Translations under genes and position numbers: made by a program
NCBI GenBank assembly: GCA_963793025.1
Contig: CAWBYL010000006.1
Coordinates: 1,426,001 to 1,490,000, forward strand
DNA: 64,000 nt
Direction: 5' to 3'
Source of the DNA: CAWBYL01 sp963793025
Lineage (GTDB): Bacteria > Actinomycetota > Acidimicrobiia > Acidimicrobiales > Acidimicrobilacustridaceae
Shown here: positions 42,195-51,544 of the stretch, in pieces
Position numbering within the stretch: the first letter of the stretch is position 1
Layout: the number at the start of each line of letters is the position of its first letter
The notes under the pieces: generated by a model
Seen by the model: the letters and a program-made list of their open reading frames with translations, nothing else
Told to the model about the DNA's origin: nothing
The model's database searches: none

Positions 42195-43498
42195 CCCTTC
42201 CTCTGCCCACTCGTCGGCTGGCGGCGGTCGTCGCCCTCTCGGCGGTGGTGTTGATCCTGGTCGACCGGGCGGGTGCCCTGCTCCCGCTCGAGGTGCTCAT
42301 CGTCCTCGTCGCCCTGGTGGACCTGGCCCTCGCCGTGTCTCCCCGACGAGTCGAGGTCGACCGTGAGCTGCCGGCGTCGGCCGTGCTCGACTCCCGCTCG
42401 ACGTTGTCGTGGACGTTGGCCAACCCGACCGGCCGGTCGGTGGTGGTGTCGATGGCCGACGAGCTCGCCCCGTCCCTGCGGGCCGATGAACGGCGGTGTC
42501 GGGCGAGGTTGGGTGCCGGCGAGTCGGCCACGGTGGAGGTCGGGTTCCGTCCGTCCCGACGGGGCCGGTTCCTCCCGACCGCAGTCGTCGTGCGCACCGA
42601 GGGCCCCCTGGGTCTGGTGGCCCGTCAGCGCTCCCGCTCGCTGCCCGGTCAGTTGCAGGTGTACCCCCGCTTCCCGTCGAGGGACGCCGCTGAGCTGCGG
42701 GTGCGTCGCGCCCGGCGGGTCGACGCCGGACTCCGCACCGCCCAGGGACGGGGTGGCGGGACCGAGTTCGACCAGCTGCGGGAGTACACGCCCGACGACG
42801 AGTCCCGACGGATCGACTGGTCGGCCACCGCTCGTGCTGGTCGCCCGATCGTGCGGACCTACCGGGCCGAGCGCAACCAGGTCGTGGTGACCCTTCTGGA
42901 CAACGGTCGGATCATGGCCGGCCAGGTCGCGGGGGTGCCCCGTGTCGAGCACGCCATGGACGCGGCCATGGCCCTCACCAGCGTCGCCGCCCGCCTGGGT
43001 GATCGGGCCGGCCTGGTGGCCTTCGACACGAGAGTGCGGGCGGTGGTCCCGCCCGGGACCGGCGCCCGTCAGGTGGGCCGGGTCGCTGACGCCCTCCCCG
43101 AACTGCAACCGGTCCTGGCCGAGAGCGACTATGCCGGCGCCTTCGCCGACACGCTCGCCCGGTTCCGGCGCCGGACGCTCATCGTGATCCTCACCGACCT
43201 GGTCGAGCAGGCCATGCTCGAGTCCCTCCTGCCGGCGCTGCCCCTGGTGGTCGGCCGCCACCGGGTGGTGGTGGCCGCGGTGCACGATCCCGCCGTGGTG
43301 CGCTGGGCCCAGCAGGCTCCCGCCGATGTCGAGGACGCCTATCGCGCCGCCGCGGCTGTCGATGCCCTCGAGGAACGGCGCCGGGCGGCGGCTCGGTTGA
43401 AGGGGCTCGGGGCGAGCGTGGTCGACGCCGCTCCCGGTGATCTGTCCGGTCGGCTCTGCGACCTGTACCTCGACGTCAAGGCCACCGGCGCCCTGTAG
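42191..43498 (+). CDS. DUF58 domain protein
   Basis: A 435-residue protein: two TM segments at about residues 8-50, a strand-rich part, then the DUF58 core (GTEFDQLREYTPDDESRRID, about 195-214) leading into a vWA-like fold (VVTLLDNGRIMAG with an altered MIDAS). Probable client of the MoxR ATPase. It is the last gene of the operon and is followed by strong hairpins. Confidence 0.92.
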   Translation: MTLPLPTRRLAAVVALSAVVLILVDRAGALLPLEVLIVLVALVDLALAVSPRRVEVDRELPASAVLDSRSTLSWTLANPTGRSVVVSMADELAPSLRADERRCRARLGAGESATVEVGFRPSRRGRFLPTAVVVRTEGPLGLVARQRSRSLPGQLQVYPRFPSRDAAELRVRRARRVDAGLRTAQGRGGGTEFDQLREYTPDDESRRIDWSATARAGRPIVRTYRAERNQVVVTLLDNGRIMAGQVAGVPRVEHAMDAAMALTSVAARLGDRAGLVAFDTRVRAVVPPGTGARQVGRVADALPELQPVLAESDYAGAFADTLARFRRRTLIVILTDLVEQAMLESLLPALPLVVGRHRVVVAAVHDPAVVRWAQQAPADVEDAYRAAAAVDALEERRRAAARLKGLGASVVDAAPGDLSGRLCDLYLDVKATGAL

Positions 43499-43537
43499 AG
43501 CCGCCGCTGGCTGGTCCGCGGGCCGCCGCGGGCCCCT

Positions 43538-43591
43538 CGATCGGTCGCTCAGGTCGAGCGAGACCGCTCGACCCCCCGTCGGGACCGATCG
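43538..43591 (+). terminator. Nested hairpin after the DUF58 gene
   Basis: Inner GGTCGAGCG-AGAC-CGCTCGACC (43552-43573) is a perfect 9-bp stem; CGATCGGTC and GACCGATCG (43538-43546, 43583-43591) form an outer stem. Confidence 0.7.
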
Positions 43592-43724
43592 GTCATCCCG
43601 ACCGCCCAGCCGCCGGGAGCCGGCGGTGTGGAGGGCGCTCTGCCCACGCCAGGAGCACAAGGCTCTGATGGAGAGATTGGATGAAAGAACAAGATGCGAA
43701 ATAGCCACATTTGTGCTTGTTGTA

Positions 43725-43738
43725 CGAACATGTGTCTG
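43725..43738 (+). promoter_or_regulatory. LexA (SOS) box-like sequence before the 13E12-type gene
   Basis: CGAAC-ATGT-GTCTG resembles the actinobacterial SOS box CGAAC-N4-GTTCG with two mismatches. It lies directly before a TAGTCT -10 box, in an AT-rich patch. Confidence 0.4.
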
Positions 43739-43739
43739 T

Positions 43740-43745
43740 TAGTCT
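43740..43745 (+). promoter_or_regulatory. -10 box of the 13E12-type gene (leaderless type)
   Basis: TAGTCT ends 7 nt before ATG 43753. Confidence 0.45.
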
Positions 43746-43752
43746 CCCTTCC

Positions 43753-45216
43753 ATGTTCGAGGGGTTGCGGGAGGCGATCGAGGGGGTGGTGGTCCCGGTT
43801 GATGGTGAGGCCATCGCCGAGGCCCGTTCGTTGCTCGACGCCCTGGCGGCCCGCGTCGCCGAGGCCGAGTCCGTCTACGCCTCGAGTGGCGGGTTCGAGG
43901 TGGATGGGTTCGGGACGATGGCGGCGTTCCTGCGGTCGCGGTGTCGCCTGTCGAACCCCGATGCTCGTCGCACGGCGACCCGCGCCGCGAGGTTGAGCGG
44001 GTGGCCGGAGATGGCCGAGGCGTGGCGTTCTGGTCGGTTGGTCGGCGCGCAGATCGACGCCGCGGTGGCTCTGGTCCCGGATCGCCATGTGGAGCGGTTC
44101 GCGTCGGTGGCGGCGGAGACGGTGGGGATCCTGGGTTCGCTGTCGGTTCTCGACACTCGGGCGGTGCTGGGTCACTGGGTGGGTCGCGCGGACGCGGCGG
44201 CCGAGCGCGAAGCGGCCGAGGCCGGTGTCGAGAAGAGATCACACCGCCGCCGGAACGGGAGTTGTCGGCGTCACGGATCCTCGACGACGTCCTCGTGGTG
44301 AACGGGTCGTTCGACCCGGACTCCGCCGCCTACATCGAGAAAGCGTTGACCGCGGCCGCAGGGCGGCCCGACGGCGAGGACGAACGGCGTACCCCGGCGC
44401 AGCGGCGGGCTGATGCCCTGGTCGAGGTGTGTCGCCGCTACCTCGAAGGGTTGGAGAACCCCGACGGGAACCGCGGCCAGGAACGACTCACCGTGATCGC
44501 TGACATCCGGGTGCTGTACCGGGCCGCGCTGCGCGGCGCCGGGGTGGTCACCGCCGATCACCTCGACCGGTTCCTCGACGCCCGCCCCGACCTCGGCGCC
44601 GTGGAGCGCGGCTTGTTCTGCGACGCGTTCGAAGGTGCCGGTGCCACCGCGTCCACCCTCGACGGGAACCCCATCTCCGACGGCCTGGTGTCGTGTCTGT
44701 CCTCCGGCGGGACCCTGGAACGACTTCTCACCGCCGACGGGCGGGTCCTGGACCACGGCCGGTCGATCCGCACGTTCACTCCCGCCCAACGCCGCGCCGT
44801 GCTCACCCGCGACCGAGGATGTCGCGTCGCCGGGTGTGACGCACCGCCGCAACGCTGCGACATCCACCACGTCATCCCGTGGGAGACCGGCGGCCGCACC
44901 GACATCACCAACGCCGTGGCCAAATGCCGTCACGAACACCTCGACCACCACCGCCGACGATGGCCCGACCACCTAGACCCCGACGGCACCTACACCATCA
45001 CCACCACCACCGGCATCGAACACACCACCCGACCCCCCGGGTGGGCGCCACCACCCGAACTCCCCGTCCCGACCACCGCCGCCGGTGTCGCCACCCTCCC
45101 GTTCGACAGCCCACTACGACCACCACCACCCCACCTTCCTCGCCGAAGAAGACGCCGCCATCCGCCAACGCCTCGACGAACTCATCGAACTCGCCCGACT
45201 CACCCGAGGCGCCTGA
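43753..45216 (+). pseudogene. DUF222/HNH endonuclease (13E12 family), two frameshifts
   Basis: The N-terminal 160 residues are a DUF222 domain (FEGLREAIEGVVVPVDGEA, then GFGTMAAFLRSRC). The frame shifts near 44233 and resumes as EEITPPPERELSASRILDD; the HNH motif follows (CRVAGCDAPPQRCDIHHVIPW...C...HHRRRW). A second shift near 45108 leads to HYDHHHPTFLAEEDAAIRQR and the stop at 45216. The 13E12 family is repeated in mycobacterial genomes and thought to be mobile. The upstream 100 bp is AT-rich, and the 3' third is unusually His- and Pro-rich with many ACC and CAC codons. It separates DUF58 from SpoIIM. Confidence 0.82.
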
Positions 45217-45247
45217 CCTCGACGATCCAGACGGTCACATCCGGAGA

Positions 45248-46294
45248 TCAGATCCGGGAGGCCACGTCGGTGCGGTGAGGACCGGGAGCACCACCGGCTG
45301 CCGGCGGCTCCGCCTCTTCGCCCATGGCACCGGTGAGGCCCCGCGCCGCGGCGTCCCGACCTCGCAGCACGAGGTAGCCGACGAAGACCACCCACGCGGT
45401 GGCGCCGACGCCGACCCGTAGCCAGGCCGGGAGCCCGCTGCCGGTCACGAAGCCCTCGATGAGGCCGGCGCTGAGGAAGGTGACCATGAGGCCGAGGACG
45501 ACGGCTGCCGCTCGCCGGCCTTCCTCGGCCATGGCGTCGGACCGGCGCCGGTCGCCCGGAGCGATCCAGGCCCAGCCCAGGGCCATGCCCATGCCCCCGG
45601 CGATCACGATGGCGCTGAGCTCGAGCAGGCCGTGCGGCAGGATCAGGCCGAAGAAGCGGGGTCCGTCGCCGGCCGCGATCATCCAACCCCCCGCCTGACC
45701 GAGGGCGACGCCGTTGGTGGCGAGGATGAGGGCGCCGGGCAGGACGCCGAAGACGCCGAGGGCGAAGGCGACGAACGACACGCGGATGTTGTTGGTCGTG
45801 ACCTGGGTGAAGAACACCACCGACGGCTGGTCGGAGTAGTACTGCTCGAATCGGTCCTGCACGTACTCCTGACGGGCCGACGGGCTGGCCGAGGCGTTGA
45901 GGGCCGACTCGTCGTGGGTGATCCACACGGCCACGGCGATGGCGGGCAGGAACGTGACCAGGACGGCCACCGCCACGAAACGGCGGAGGTGCCAAACCGC
46001 GGCCGGGAACGTGTCGGCGAAGAAGCGCAGGGCCGTGCGGCCGGCTCGGGAACGTTGTCCGTAGATCGCCGCCGAGGACTCGGCCACCAGCCGGGTGAGA
46101 CGGGAGGTGAGCTCGGGATCCCGGTAGGTCGTGCGCACGTGGGAGAGCTGAGCCGAGGTGCGCTGGTACCCGGCGACCAGCTCGTCGATCTCGTCCGGGG
46201 TGAGCGAGGTCCGCCGCCACCGGGCGCGCGAGCTGAGCTCGGCCAGGCGATCCCAACCCTCCTGGTTCGCCACGAGGTACCGGTCGATGTCCAC
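45248..46294 (-). CDS. SpoIIM/DUF95 family membrane protein
   Basis: A 348-residue protein. A soluble helical N-terminal part (DRYLVANQEGWDRLAELSSR, about 1-110) precedes about five membrane segments, with NNIRVSFVAFALGVFG and LPHGLLELSAIVIAGG, the family's core. In Bacillus, SpoIIM anchors the engulfment complex; in non-sporulators these proteins appear with RDD, MoxR and DUF58 genes and are uncharacterised. GTG 46294 is preferred because the longer frame overlaps the divergent RDD gene. Confidence 0.88.
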   Translation of the reverse strand: MDIDRYLVANQEGWDRLAELSSRARWRRTSLTPDEIDELVAGYQRTSAQLSHVRTTYRDPELTSRLTRLVAESSAAIYGQRSRAGRTALRFFADTFPAAVWHLRRFVAVAVLVTFLPAIAVAVWITHDESALNASASPSARQEYVQDRFEQYYSDQPSVVFFTQVTTNNIRVSFVAFALGVFGVLPGALILATNGVALGQAGGWMIAAGDGPRFFGLILPHGLLELSAIVIAGGMGMALGWAWIAPGDRRRSDAMAEEGRRAAAVVLGLMVTFLSAGLIEGFVTGSGLPAWLRVGVGATAWVVFVGYLVLRGRDAAARGLTGAMGEEAEPPAAGGAPGPHRTDVASRI

Positions 46295-46302
46295 CGCGTC
46301 GC

Positions 46303-46309
46303 TACGGTA
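46303..46309. promoter_or_regulatory. Shared bidirectional -10 between SpoIIM and RDD genes
   Basis: The sequence TACGGTA holds TACGGT forward and TACCGT in reverse, each 9 nt from its start codon. Confidence 0.3.
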
Positions 46310-46317
46310 GGCGAGCA

Positions 46318-47091
46318 ATGGCCATGACGGGGGGCCCACCGGCGACGGGCATCGTCACACCCGAGGCGGTTCTGCTCGAGTTCGACACGGCCGGTGTGGG
46401 CTCGCGCACGGTGGCCGAGCTCATCGACGTGGTCGTACAACTGGTCGCCGTGTTCGTGCTGTTCCTGGCGGCGGCGGCCCTCGGCGGAGCGGTCGGGCAG
46501 GAGACGGTGACCACCGTGATCGCCCTCGTCCTCGGCTTGGTGCTGCTGGTCGGCTACCCGGTGGTGATGGAGACCCTGTGGAACGGCCGGACGCTCGGCA
46601 AGGCCGCCCTCGGCCTGCGGGTCGTCACTCGCGAAGGGGCACCCGAGCGGTTCCGTCACGCCGCCATCCGGGCCATGATCGGCCTCATCGAGATCTGGGC
46701 GTTGCTCGGGCTCCCGGCGGTGATCGCCATCATCACCAGCCGACGCGATCAGCGCATCGGTGACCTCGTCGCCGGCACCTACGTCCTCGGTCAGCGGGCG
46801 GGGCGGCGGTCCTCGTCGCCGGTGACGTTCTCGGTGCCGTGGAACTGGGAGAGCTACGCCCAGTCGCTCGACGTGGGTGCTCTCACGTCCGAGCAGTACG
46901 GCGTGATCAGGGCCTTCCTCCTGCGCAGCGGCGAGCTGGCCGATGGAGGCCGGTGGCAGGTGGCGATGGAGCTGGCCGAGGCCACGGCGAACCGGATGCG
47001 GATCCCGCCTCCTCCGGGCGTGCACCCCGAGACCTTCCTGCTGTGCGTGGCCACCGCCTACCAACACCGGTCGGGCGCGCCCGGGCGGTGA
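46318..47091 (+). CDS. RDD family membrane protein
   Basis: A 257-residue protein whose first half is an RDD domain: GVGSRTVAELIDVVVQ (about residues 22-37), two TM segments, NGRTLGKAALGLRVV (about 90-104) and RDQRIGDLVAGTYV. The C-terminal 100 residues are soluble and helical. RDD proteins are small transporters or assembly factors, with evidence for Na+/H+ antiport in one. Divergent from the SpoIIM gene. Confidence 0.9.
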   Translation: MAMTGGPPATGIVTPEAVLLEFDTAGVGSRTVAELIDVVVQLVAVFVLFLAAAALGGAVGQETVTTVIALVLGLVLLVGYPVVMETLWNGRTLGKAALGLRVVTREGAPERFRHAAIRAMIGLIEIWALLGLPAVIAIITSRRDQRIGDLVAGTYVLGQRAGRRSSSPVTFSVPWNWESYAQSLDVGALTSEQYGVIRAFLLRSGELADGGRWQVAMELAEATANRMRIPPPPGVHPETFLLCVATAYQHRSGAPGR

Positions 47092-47129
47092 GCGGGCGCG
47101 CCCCCGGTCGGGAGCGCGACGGCCCCCGT

Positions 47130-47135
47130 TAGCCT
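47130..47135 (+). promoter_or_regulatory. -10 box of iscS (leaderless type)
   Basis: TAGCCT ends 6 nt before ATG 47142. Confidence 0.5.
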
Positions 47136-47141
47136 GGCCCC

Positions 47142-48368
47142 ATGAGCGCGTACCTCGATCACGCCGCCACCACTCCGATGCGGCCCGAGGCGATCGAGGC
47201 CATGGCGCCGTTCCTCGACCAGCGCTACGCCAACCCGTCGGGCGCGCACCGCATGGCCCGCGACGCCCGCCGGGCCGTCGACGAGGCCCGGGACGAGATC
47301 GCCGGCCTCCTCGGCGCCCGACCCGGCGAGGTCGTGTTCACCAGCGGCGGCACCGAGTCCGACAACCTGGCCGTGTTCGGCGCCGGCCGGGCGGCGCCCG
47401 GGTCCTCCGGGACGGTCGCCCCGTCCATGGGGGGCCGGCCCGGCGTGGCGGTGTGCAGTGCCGTCGAGCACCACGCCGTGCTCGACGCCGTCGAGGTCTG
47501 CGACGGCCGCACGGTCGCGGTGGACCGAACCGGTCGGATCGATCTGGACGACCTGGCTGCTGTGCTCACCGCCGAAGCGGCTCGGGCCGAGGCCGGGGAG
47601 GGACCCGGGGTGCGGCTCGTGTCGGTCATGGCGGCCAACAACGAGGTGGGCACCCTCCAGCCCCTCGGTGCCGTGGTCGAGCTCGTCCGCCGACTGGCTC
47701 CGGACGCGGTGGTGCACACCGACGCCGTCCAGGCCTTCTGTTGGACCGACGTGGCCGAGTGGTGCGCCGATGTCGATCTCCTCACCGTGAGCGCCCACAA
47801 GTTCGGGGGACCCAAGGGGGTCGGGGTGCTCGTCGCCCGCGACGGCGTCGACCTCGCGCCCCGCCAGGTCGGCGGCGGTCAGGAGCGTGGCCGCCGGTCG
47901 GGCACCCAGGACGTGGCCGGGATCGCCGCCCTCGCCGTCGCCGCCCGATCGACGGCCGAGAACCGGGCCGCCGAGACCGAGCGGGTGGCCAAGATGCGCG
48001 ACCGGTTGCTCGACGGGTTGGTGACCAGCGTGCCCGGCCTGGTGGAGACCGGCGCGGTGGTCGGGGCCGCCGGTCCCGACCGTGGCGGTCGGGTGGCGGG
48101 CACGGCGCACGTGTGCATCGCCGGAGTCGAGAGCGAGGCCCTCCTCTTCCTGCTCGAGCGGGAGGAGCTGTACGCCTCGGCCGCGTCCTCGTGCTCCAGC
48201 GGGGCCATGGAGGCGTCCCACGTGCTCGCCGCCATGGGTGTGGACCCCGAGTTGGCCGTGGGCTCCTTGCGGCTCTCCTTCGGGTGGAGCAGCACCGAGG
48301 CCGAGGTCGACCATGCCCTGCGCGTCATACCCGCCGCGGTGGAGCAGCTCCGCCGGTTCGAGCTCTGA
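47142..48368 (+). CDS. iscS: Cysteine desulfurase (IscS/NifS type)
   Basis: A 408-residue PLP enzyme that takes sulfur from Cys. YLDHAATTP at the start, the PLP Lys in SAHKFGGPKG (about residue 220) and the active Cys in SSCSSGAMEAS (about 350) are present. Immediate linkage to mnmA (5 bp) shows a role in tRNA 2-thiolation; it may also feed Fe-S assembly with the NifU-like protein. The insert after GAGRAAPG (about 85-100) is a little longer than usual. Confidence 0.95.
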   Translation: MSAYLDHAATTPMRPEAIEAMAPFLDQRYANPSGAHRMARDARRAVDEARDEIAGLLGARPGEVVFTSGGTESDNLAVFGAGRAAPGSSGTVAPSMGGRPGVAVCSAVEHHAVLDAVEVCDGRTVAVDRTGRIDLDDLAAVLTAEAARAEAGEGPGVRLVSVMAANNEVGTLQPLGAVVELVRRLAPDAVVHTDAVQAFCWTDVAEWCADVDLLTVSAHKFGGPKGVGVLVARDGVDLAPRQVGGGQERGRRSGTQDVAGIAALAVAARSTAENRAAETERVAKMRDRLLDGLVTSVPGLVETGAVVGAAGPDRGGRVAGTAHVCIAGVESEALLFLLEREELYASAASSCSSGAMEASHVLAAMGVDPELAVGSLRLSFGWSSTEAEVDHALRVIPAAVEQLRRFEL

Positions 48369-48373
48369 GCGGG

Positions 48374-49462
48374 ATGGCCATGCAGGTGCTGGTCGCCATG
48401 TCGGGTGGCGTCGACTCGTCGGTCGCCGCGGCCATGTTGCGCGACGAGGGCCACGAGGTCGTCGGCGTCACCCTGAAGCTGTGGGGCGGCGAGTCCGACT
48501 CCGGGTGCTGCTCGGTGAGCGACGTCGATGACGCCCGCCGGGTGGCCCAGCAGCTCGACATCGAGCACCTGGTGTTCAACTTCGGCGACGACTTCCTCGA
48601 GCACGTGGTCGGTCCCTACGTCGACGACCACGCCGCCGGGCGTACACCGAACCCGTGCATCGAGTGCAACCGCCACCTGAAGTTCGATCGGCTGCTGGTG
48701 CGGGCCCGGGCCCTGGGCTTCGACGCCGTCGCCACCGGCCATCACGCCCGCCTCACGCCCGCCGGCTCGGGCCCGCCGCGCCTGCGCCGTGGCGTCGACG
48801 CCGACAAGGACCAGAGCTACGTGCTCCACGTCCTCGACGGCGAGCAGCTCGCCCGGGTGCTGTTGCCCATCGGCGATCTCACCAAGGACGAGGTGCGCTC
48901 GCGGGCCGCCGCGCTCGGGCTGCGCACCGCGGGCAAGCCCGACAGCCAGGACGTGTGCTTCATCAGCCACGTCGGTGGTGGGCGTCGGGCTTTCCTCGGC
49001 TCCCGGATCCCGTTGCGGGCCGGGCGGCTGGTCGACGCCGGCGGTGCCGAGGTCGGTGAGGTCGAGGCCCTCCAGCTCGTCACCGTCGGGCAGCGCCGCG
49101 GCCTCGGGCTGGGGGGCGAAGGCGAGCCCCGCTACGCGGTCGGGGTCGACGTCGAGGCCGGCACCGTGCTCGTCGGTTCGGCCGAGGACCTGCTCACCGA
49201 CGGCGAGCAGCTCGGCCGGGTGGGATGGGTCGACGATGCGGCGCGGGAGCAGGCCCTGGCCGGACCCGTCACCGCCCAGGTCAGCGCCCACGGCGAGCCC
49301 GTGGTGGTGGCGGCCCTTCGTGAGGGCGAGGTCCCCGGGTCGCGCGACGGGTCGTCGGACCTCGCCGTGGAGTGGCACCAGCCCCAGCGGCGGGTGGCGC
49401 CCGGGCAGAGCGTGGTGCTCTACGCGGGAGACGTCGTGCTCGGCGGCGGCTCCGTCAGCTGA
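48374..49462 (+). CDS. mnmA: tRNA-specific 2-thiouridylase
   Basis: A 362-residue MnmA that thiolates U34 of tRNA-Lys, -Glu and -Gln. The P-loop SGGVDSSVAA is at about residues 9-18; the catalytic Cys are in PNPCIECN (about 97) and QDVCFIS (about 195). The C-terminal beta-barrel (VTVGQRRGLGLGG) is complete. It probably receives sulfur from the adjacent IscS. ATG 48374 or 48380. Confidence 0.95.
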   Translation: MAMQVLVAMSGGVDSSVAAAMLRDEGHEVVGVTLKLWGGESDSGCCSVSDVDDARRVAQQLDIEHLVFNFGDDFLEHVVGPYVDDHAAGRTPNPCIECNRHLKFDRLLVRARALGFDAVATGHHARLTPAGSGPPRLRRGVDADKDQSYVLHVLDGEQLARVLLPIGDLTKDEVRSRAAALGLRTAGKPDSQDVCFISHVGGGRRAFLGSRIPLRAGRLVDAGGAEVGEVEALQLVTVGQRRGLGLGGEGEPRYAVGVDVEAGTVLVGSAEDLLTDGEQLGRVGWVDDAAREQALAGPVTAQVSAHGEPVVVAALREGEVPGSRDGSSDLAVEWHQPQRRVAPGQSVVLYAGDVVLGGGSVS

Positions 49463-50354
49463 CCAGCCGCCGGCGTCGGGCCTCGGCCAGCACCCAACCC
49501 GGGCGGGTCGGAGCCACCAGCACGGCGTCGACCTCCACGAACCCCACCTCGGGTCGAGGTCCGGTGAGGCGCCGGGTGGCGGCGGGCAGGATGGTCTCGG
49601 GGGCGGTGAGGTCGATCTCCAGAGCCAGGCCGAGCGCGCCCACGGTGAGGTCGGTCGCCGTCGTGTCCGCTGGTGCCGCCCCCATGCCCGCGACCCGCTG
49701 GCGCTGCACCAGGAGGGCGTCGCTGAGCGCCATGCGGTCGTGCACCACGACGCCGGCGGGCACGAACACCAGCCACCGCTGGGCCAGCACGTGCAGGACC
49801 CGGATGCCCACCACGACGACGACGCCTCCGACGACGAGGGCGACCCCACCGACCACCCACTGGTGAGCGGCCAGCAACATGGGCCCGGCGGTGGCGCCCA
49901 CGACCACCGCCGCCCACGTCAGCTCGATGGGGCCGAGCAGCAGCACGCCCGGGGGACGCAGGGCCAGTCGGCGCTCGTCCCCGTAGGAGGAGCCGTTGAC
50001 GAAGCGGTCGCCGACGGGAGCCGAGAGCACGACGACGGTGACGAGTGCGGTGACCCCCAGCGCCACCGCTTCGGGGAGGTCGGCTCCGTCGGGGACCACG
50101 AGAGCGGCCCACGCCGCGGCCGCCAACGAGGCGGGGCCGATGATCCGGATGGCGGTGAGCGAGACGGTGCTCGTCACCAGGGCGGCGGCCAGTCCGATCC
50201 CCCACAAGCCCCAGAGACCGAAGGTGGCGACCACCTGGACGGCACACGATCGGGGGTCGAGGGCATCGCCGAACGACGGGCCGGCGGTGAAGGGCAGGAG
50301 CAGCCAGATCGCGGCGGTCGCCCAGCGACCGACGAGCTCGGTGGTGGAGGTCAT
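49455..50354 (-). CDS. Hypothetical membrane protein
   Basis: A 299-residue protein with about six hydrophobic segments in the first 210 residues, then a soluble strand-rich C-terminal part (RWLVFVPAGVVVHDRMALSD) that resembles a PH-like bacterial domain. Function unknown. Its end overlaps the mnmA stop by 8 bp on the opposite strand. ATG 50354 is used; the frame is open to 50468. Confidence 0.75.
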   Translation of the reverse strand: MTSTTELVGRWATAAIWLLLPFTAGPSFGDALDPRSCAVQVVATFGLWGLWGIGLAAALVTSTVSLTAIRIIGPASLAAAAWAALVVPDGADLPEAVALGVTALVTVVVLSAPVGDRFVNGSSYGDERRLALRPPGVLLLGPIELTWAAVVVGATAGPMLLAAHQWVVGGVALVVGGVVVVVGIRVLHVLAQRWLVFVPAGVVVHDRMALSDALLVQRQRVAGMGAAPADTTATDLTVGALGLALEIDLTAPETILPAATRRLTGPRPEVGFVEVDAVLVAPTRPGWVLAEARRRRLVS

Positions 50355-50518
50355 CGGCGCCGAGATTTGCCGACGGGGGCGTCCGGTGGCTATTCCAGTG
50401 ACAGCGGACACAGTCCGCCGGCCGGGCTCGAGAGCCTCGCCGAGGGAGGAGTCGCCGTGGAACCGCATGCGTTCGGACGTGGGGCGACCTTCGATTGGGC
50501 GGGGAGGGTCGGGTCCCG

Positions 50519-51538
50519 ATGAACGACCCTTCGGCCGTGCCCACCCTGCCCGTGGGCCTGGCCACCGGCATCGGCCACCTGCCCCATTGCGATCCCGGGG
50601 ACGCCGTCGAGTTCGTGCTTCGGCACTGCCCGCGGCTGCCCTACGCGCCGTCGCTCCCGGCCCGCTCCCGTCGCGAGGGCATGATCGCCCAGGCTGCGGC
50701 CGGGCTGGCCGGCGTCACGGTCGACGACCACGGTTCCCTCGACATCGATCACCGGGCGCTCGACCCGCAGGCACCGTTCGCTGACCCTTTGTTCAGCGGC
50801 GACGCCCACGTGGGCCTGCGGGCCTTCCTCACCGCGGTGGCTGACCGTGACGGCCCCGTCAAGGTCTCCGTCACCGGTCCCGTGACCCTCGGTGTCGCCC
50901 TGCATGCCGCGGGGATCGACGCCGACCTCGCCTTCCGCATCGCCGGAGCCGCGGTCCGTCGCCGGGCCCGGGCCCTGGTCGCCCACGTGGGTGAGCGCGT
51001 ACCCCAGGCCCCCATCGTGCTGTTCGTCGACGAACCAGCCATGGCCCGGCTCACCGACACGGACTTCCCGATCGGTCCGAGCGAGGGCGTCGACCTGGTG
51101 TCGAGCGTGCTGGCCCCGATCGAGCTGGACGTGCTGACCGGCCTCCACTGCTGTGCCCCCGCCGACTACCGCCTGCTCCTCGGAGTGGGGCCGGGAGTGC
51201 TGTCCGTTCCCGTCGACGTCGGCATCGAGCGCTACGCCGGCCTCCTGGGCGACTACCTGGACGGCGGCGGGCGGATGGCCTGGGGCGCGGTGCCGACCGA
51301 CGGCCCGGTGGGGACCACCGTCGATCGGCTGTGGCGACAGCTCTCCGCCCTCTGGTGCGCCCTCTCGGCCGAGGGGTGCGACCCGCTCCTCCTGCGCACC
51401 AACGCCGTCATCACGCCGGTGTGCGGGCTGGCCCACCACGGGGTCACCCAGGCCGAGCACGTGATGGCCCTCACCAAGTGCCTGGCCTCGCGCCTGCAGG
51501 ACCAGGCAGTCGGGGTGCGCCTGTCGGTGGGGGCGTGA
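50519..51538 (+). CDS. UROD/MetE-like superfamily protein
   Basis: A 339-residue TIM-barrel protein of the uroporphyrinogen decarboxylase/methionine synthase superfamily. TGIGHLPH (about residues 15-22), VTGPVTLG, VDEPAM and GLHCCAPADYRLL are visible; the HCC could be part of a Zn site as in MetE. It is too short for MetE. In M. tuberculosis, as I recall, a similar protein (Rv3015c) lies next to ligA and near mnmA and iscS, so the neighbourhood is conserved. Function unproven. Confidence 0.78.
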   Translation: MNDPSAVPTLPVGLATGIGHLPHCDPGDAVEFVLRHCPRLPYAPSLPARSRREGMIAQAAAGLAGVTVDDHGSLDIDHRALDPQAPFADPLFSGDAHVGLRAFLTAVADRDGPVKVSVTGPVTLGVALHAAGIDADLAFRIAGAAVRRRARALVAHVGERVPQAPIVLFVDEPAMARLTDTDFPIGPSEGVDLVSSVLAPIELDVLTGLHCCAPADYRLLLGVGPGVLSVPVDVGIERYAGLLGDYLDGGGRMAWGAVPTDGPVGTTVDRLWRQLSALWCALSAEGCDPLLLRTNAVITPVCGLAHHGVTQAEHVMALTKCLASRLQDQAVGVRLSVGA

Positions 51539-51544
51539 CCGGCG

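Noticed and set aside
46943..49462. 839-residue ORF spanning RDD, iscS and mnmA
   Set aside because: Only the last 362 residues are real (mnmA); the rest is an out-of-frame Arg-rich shadow of iscS.
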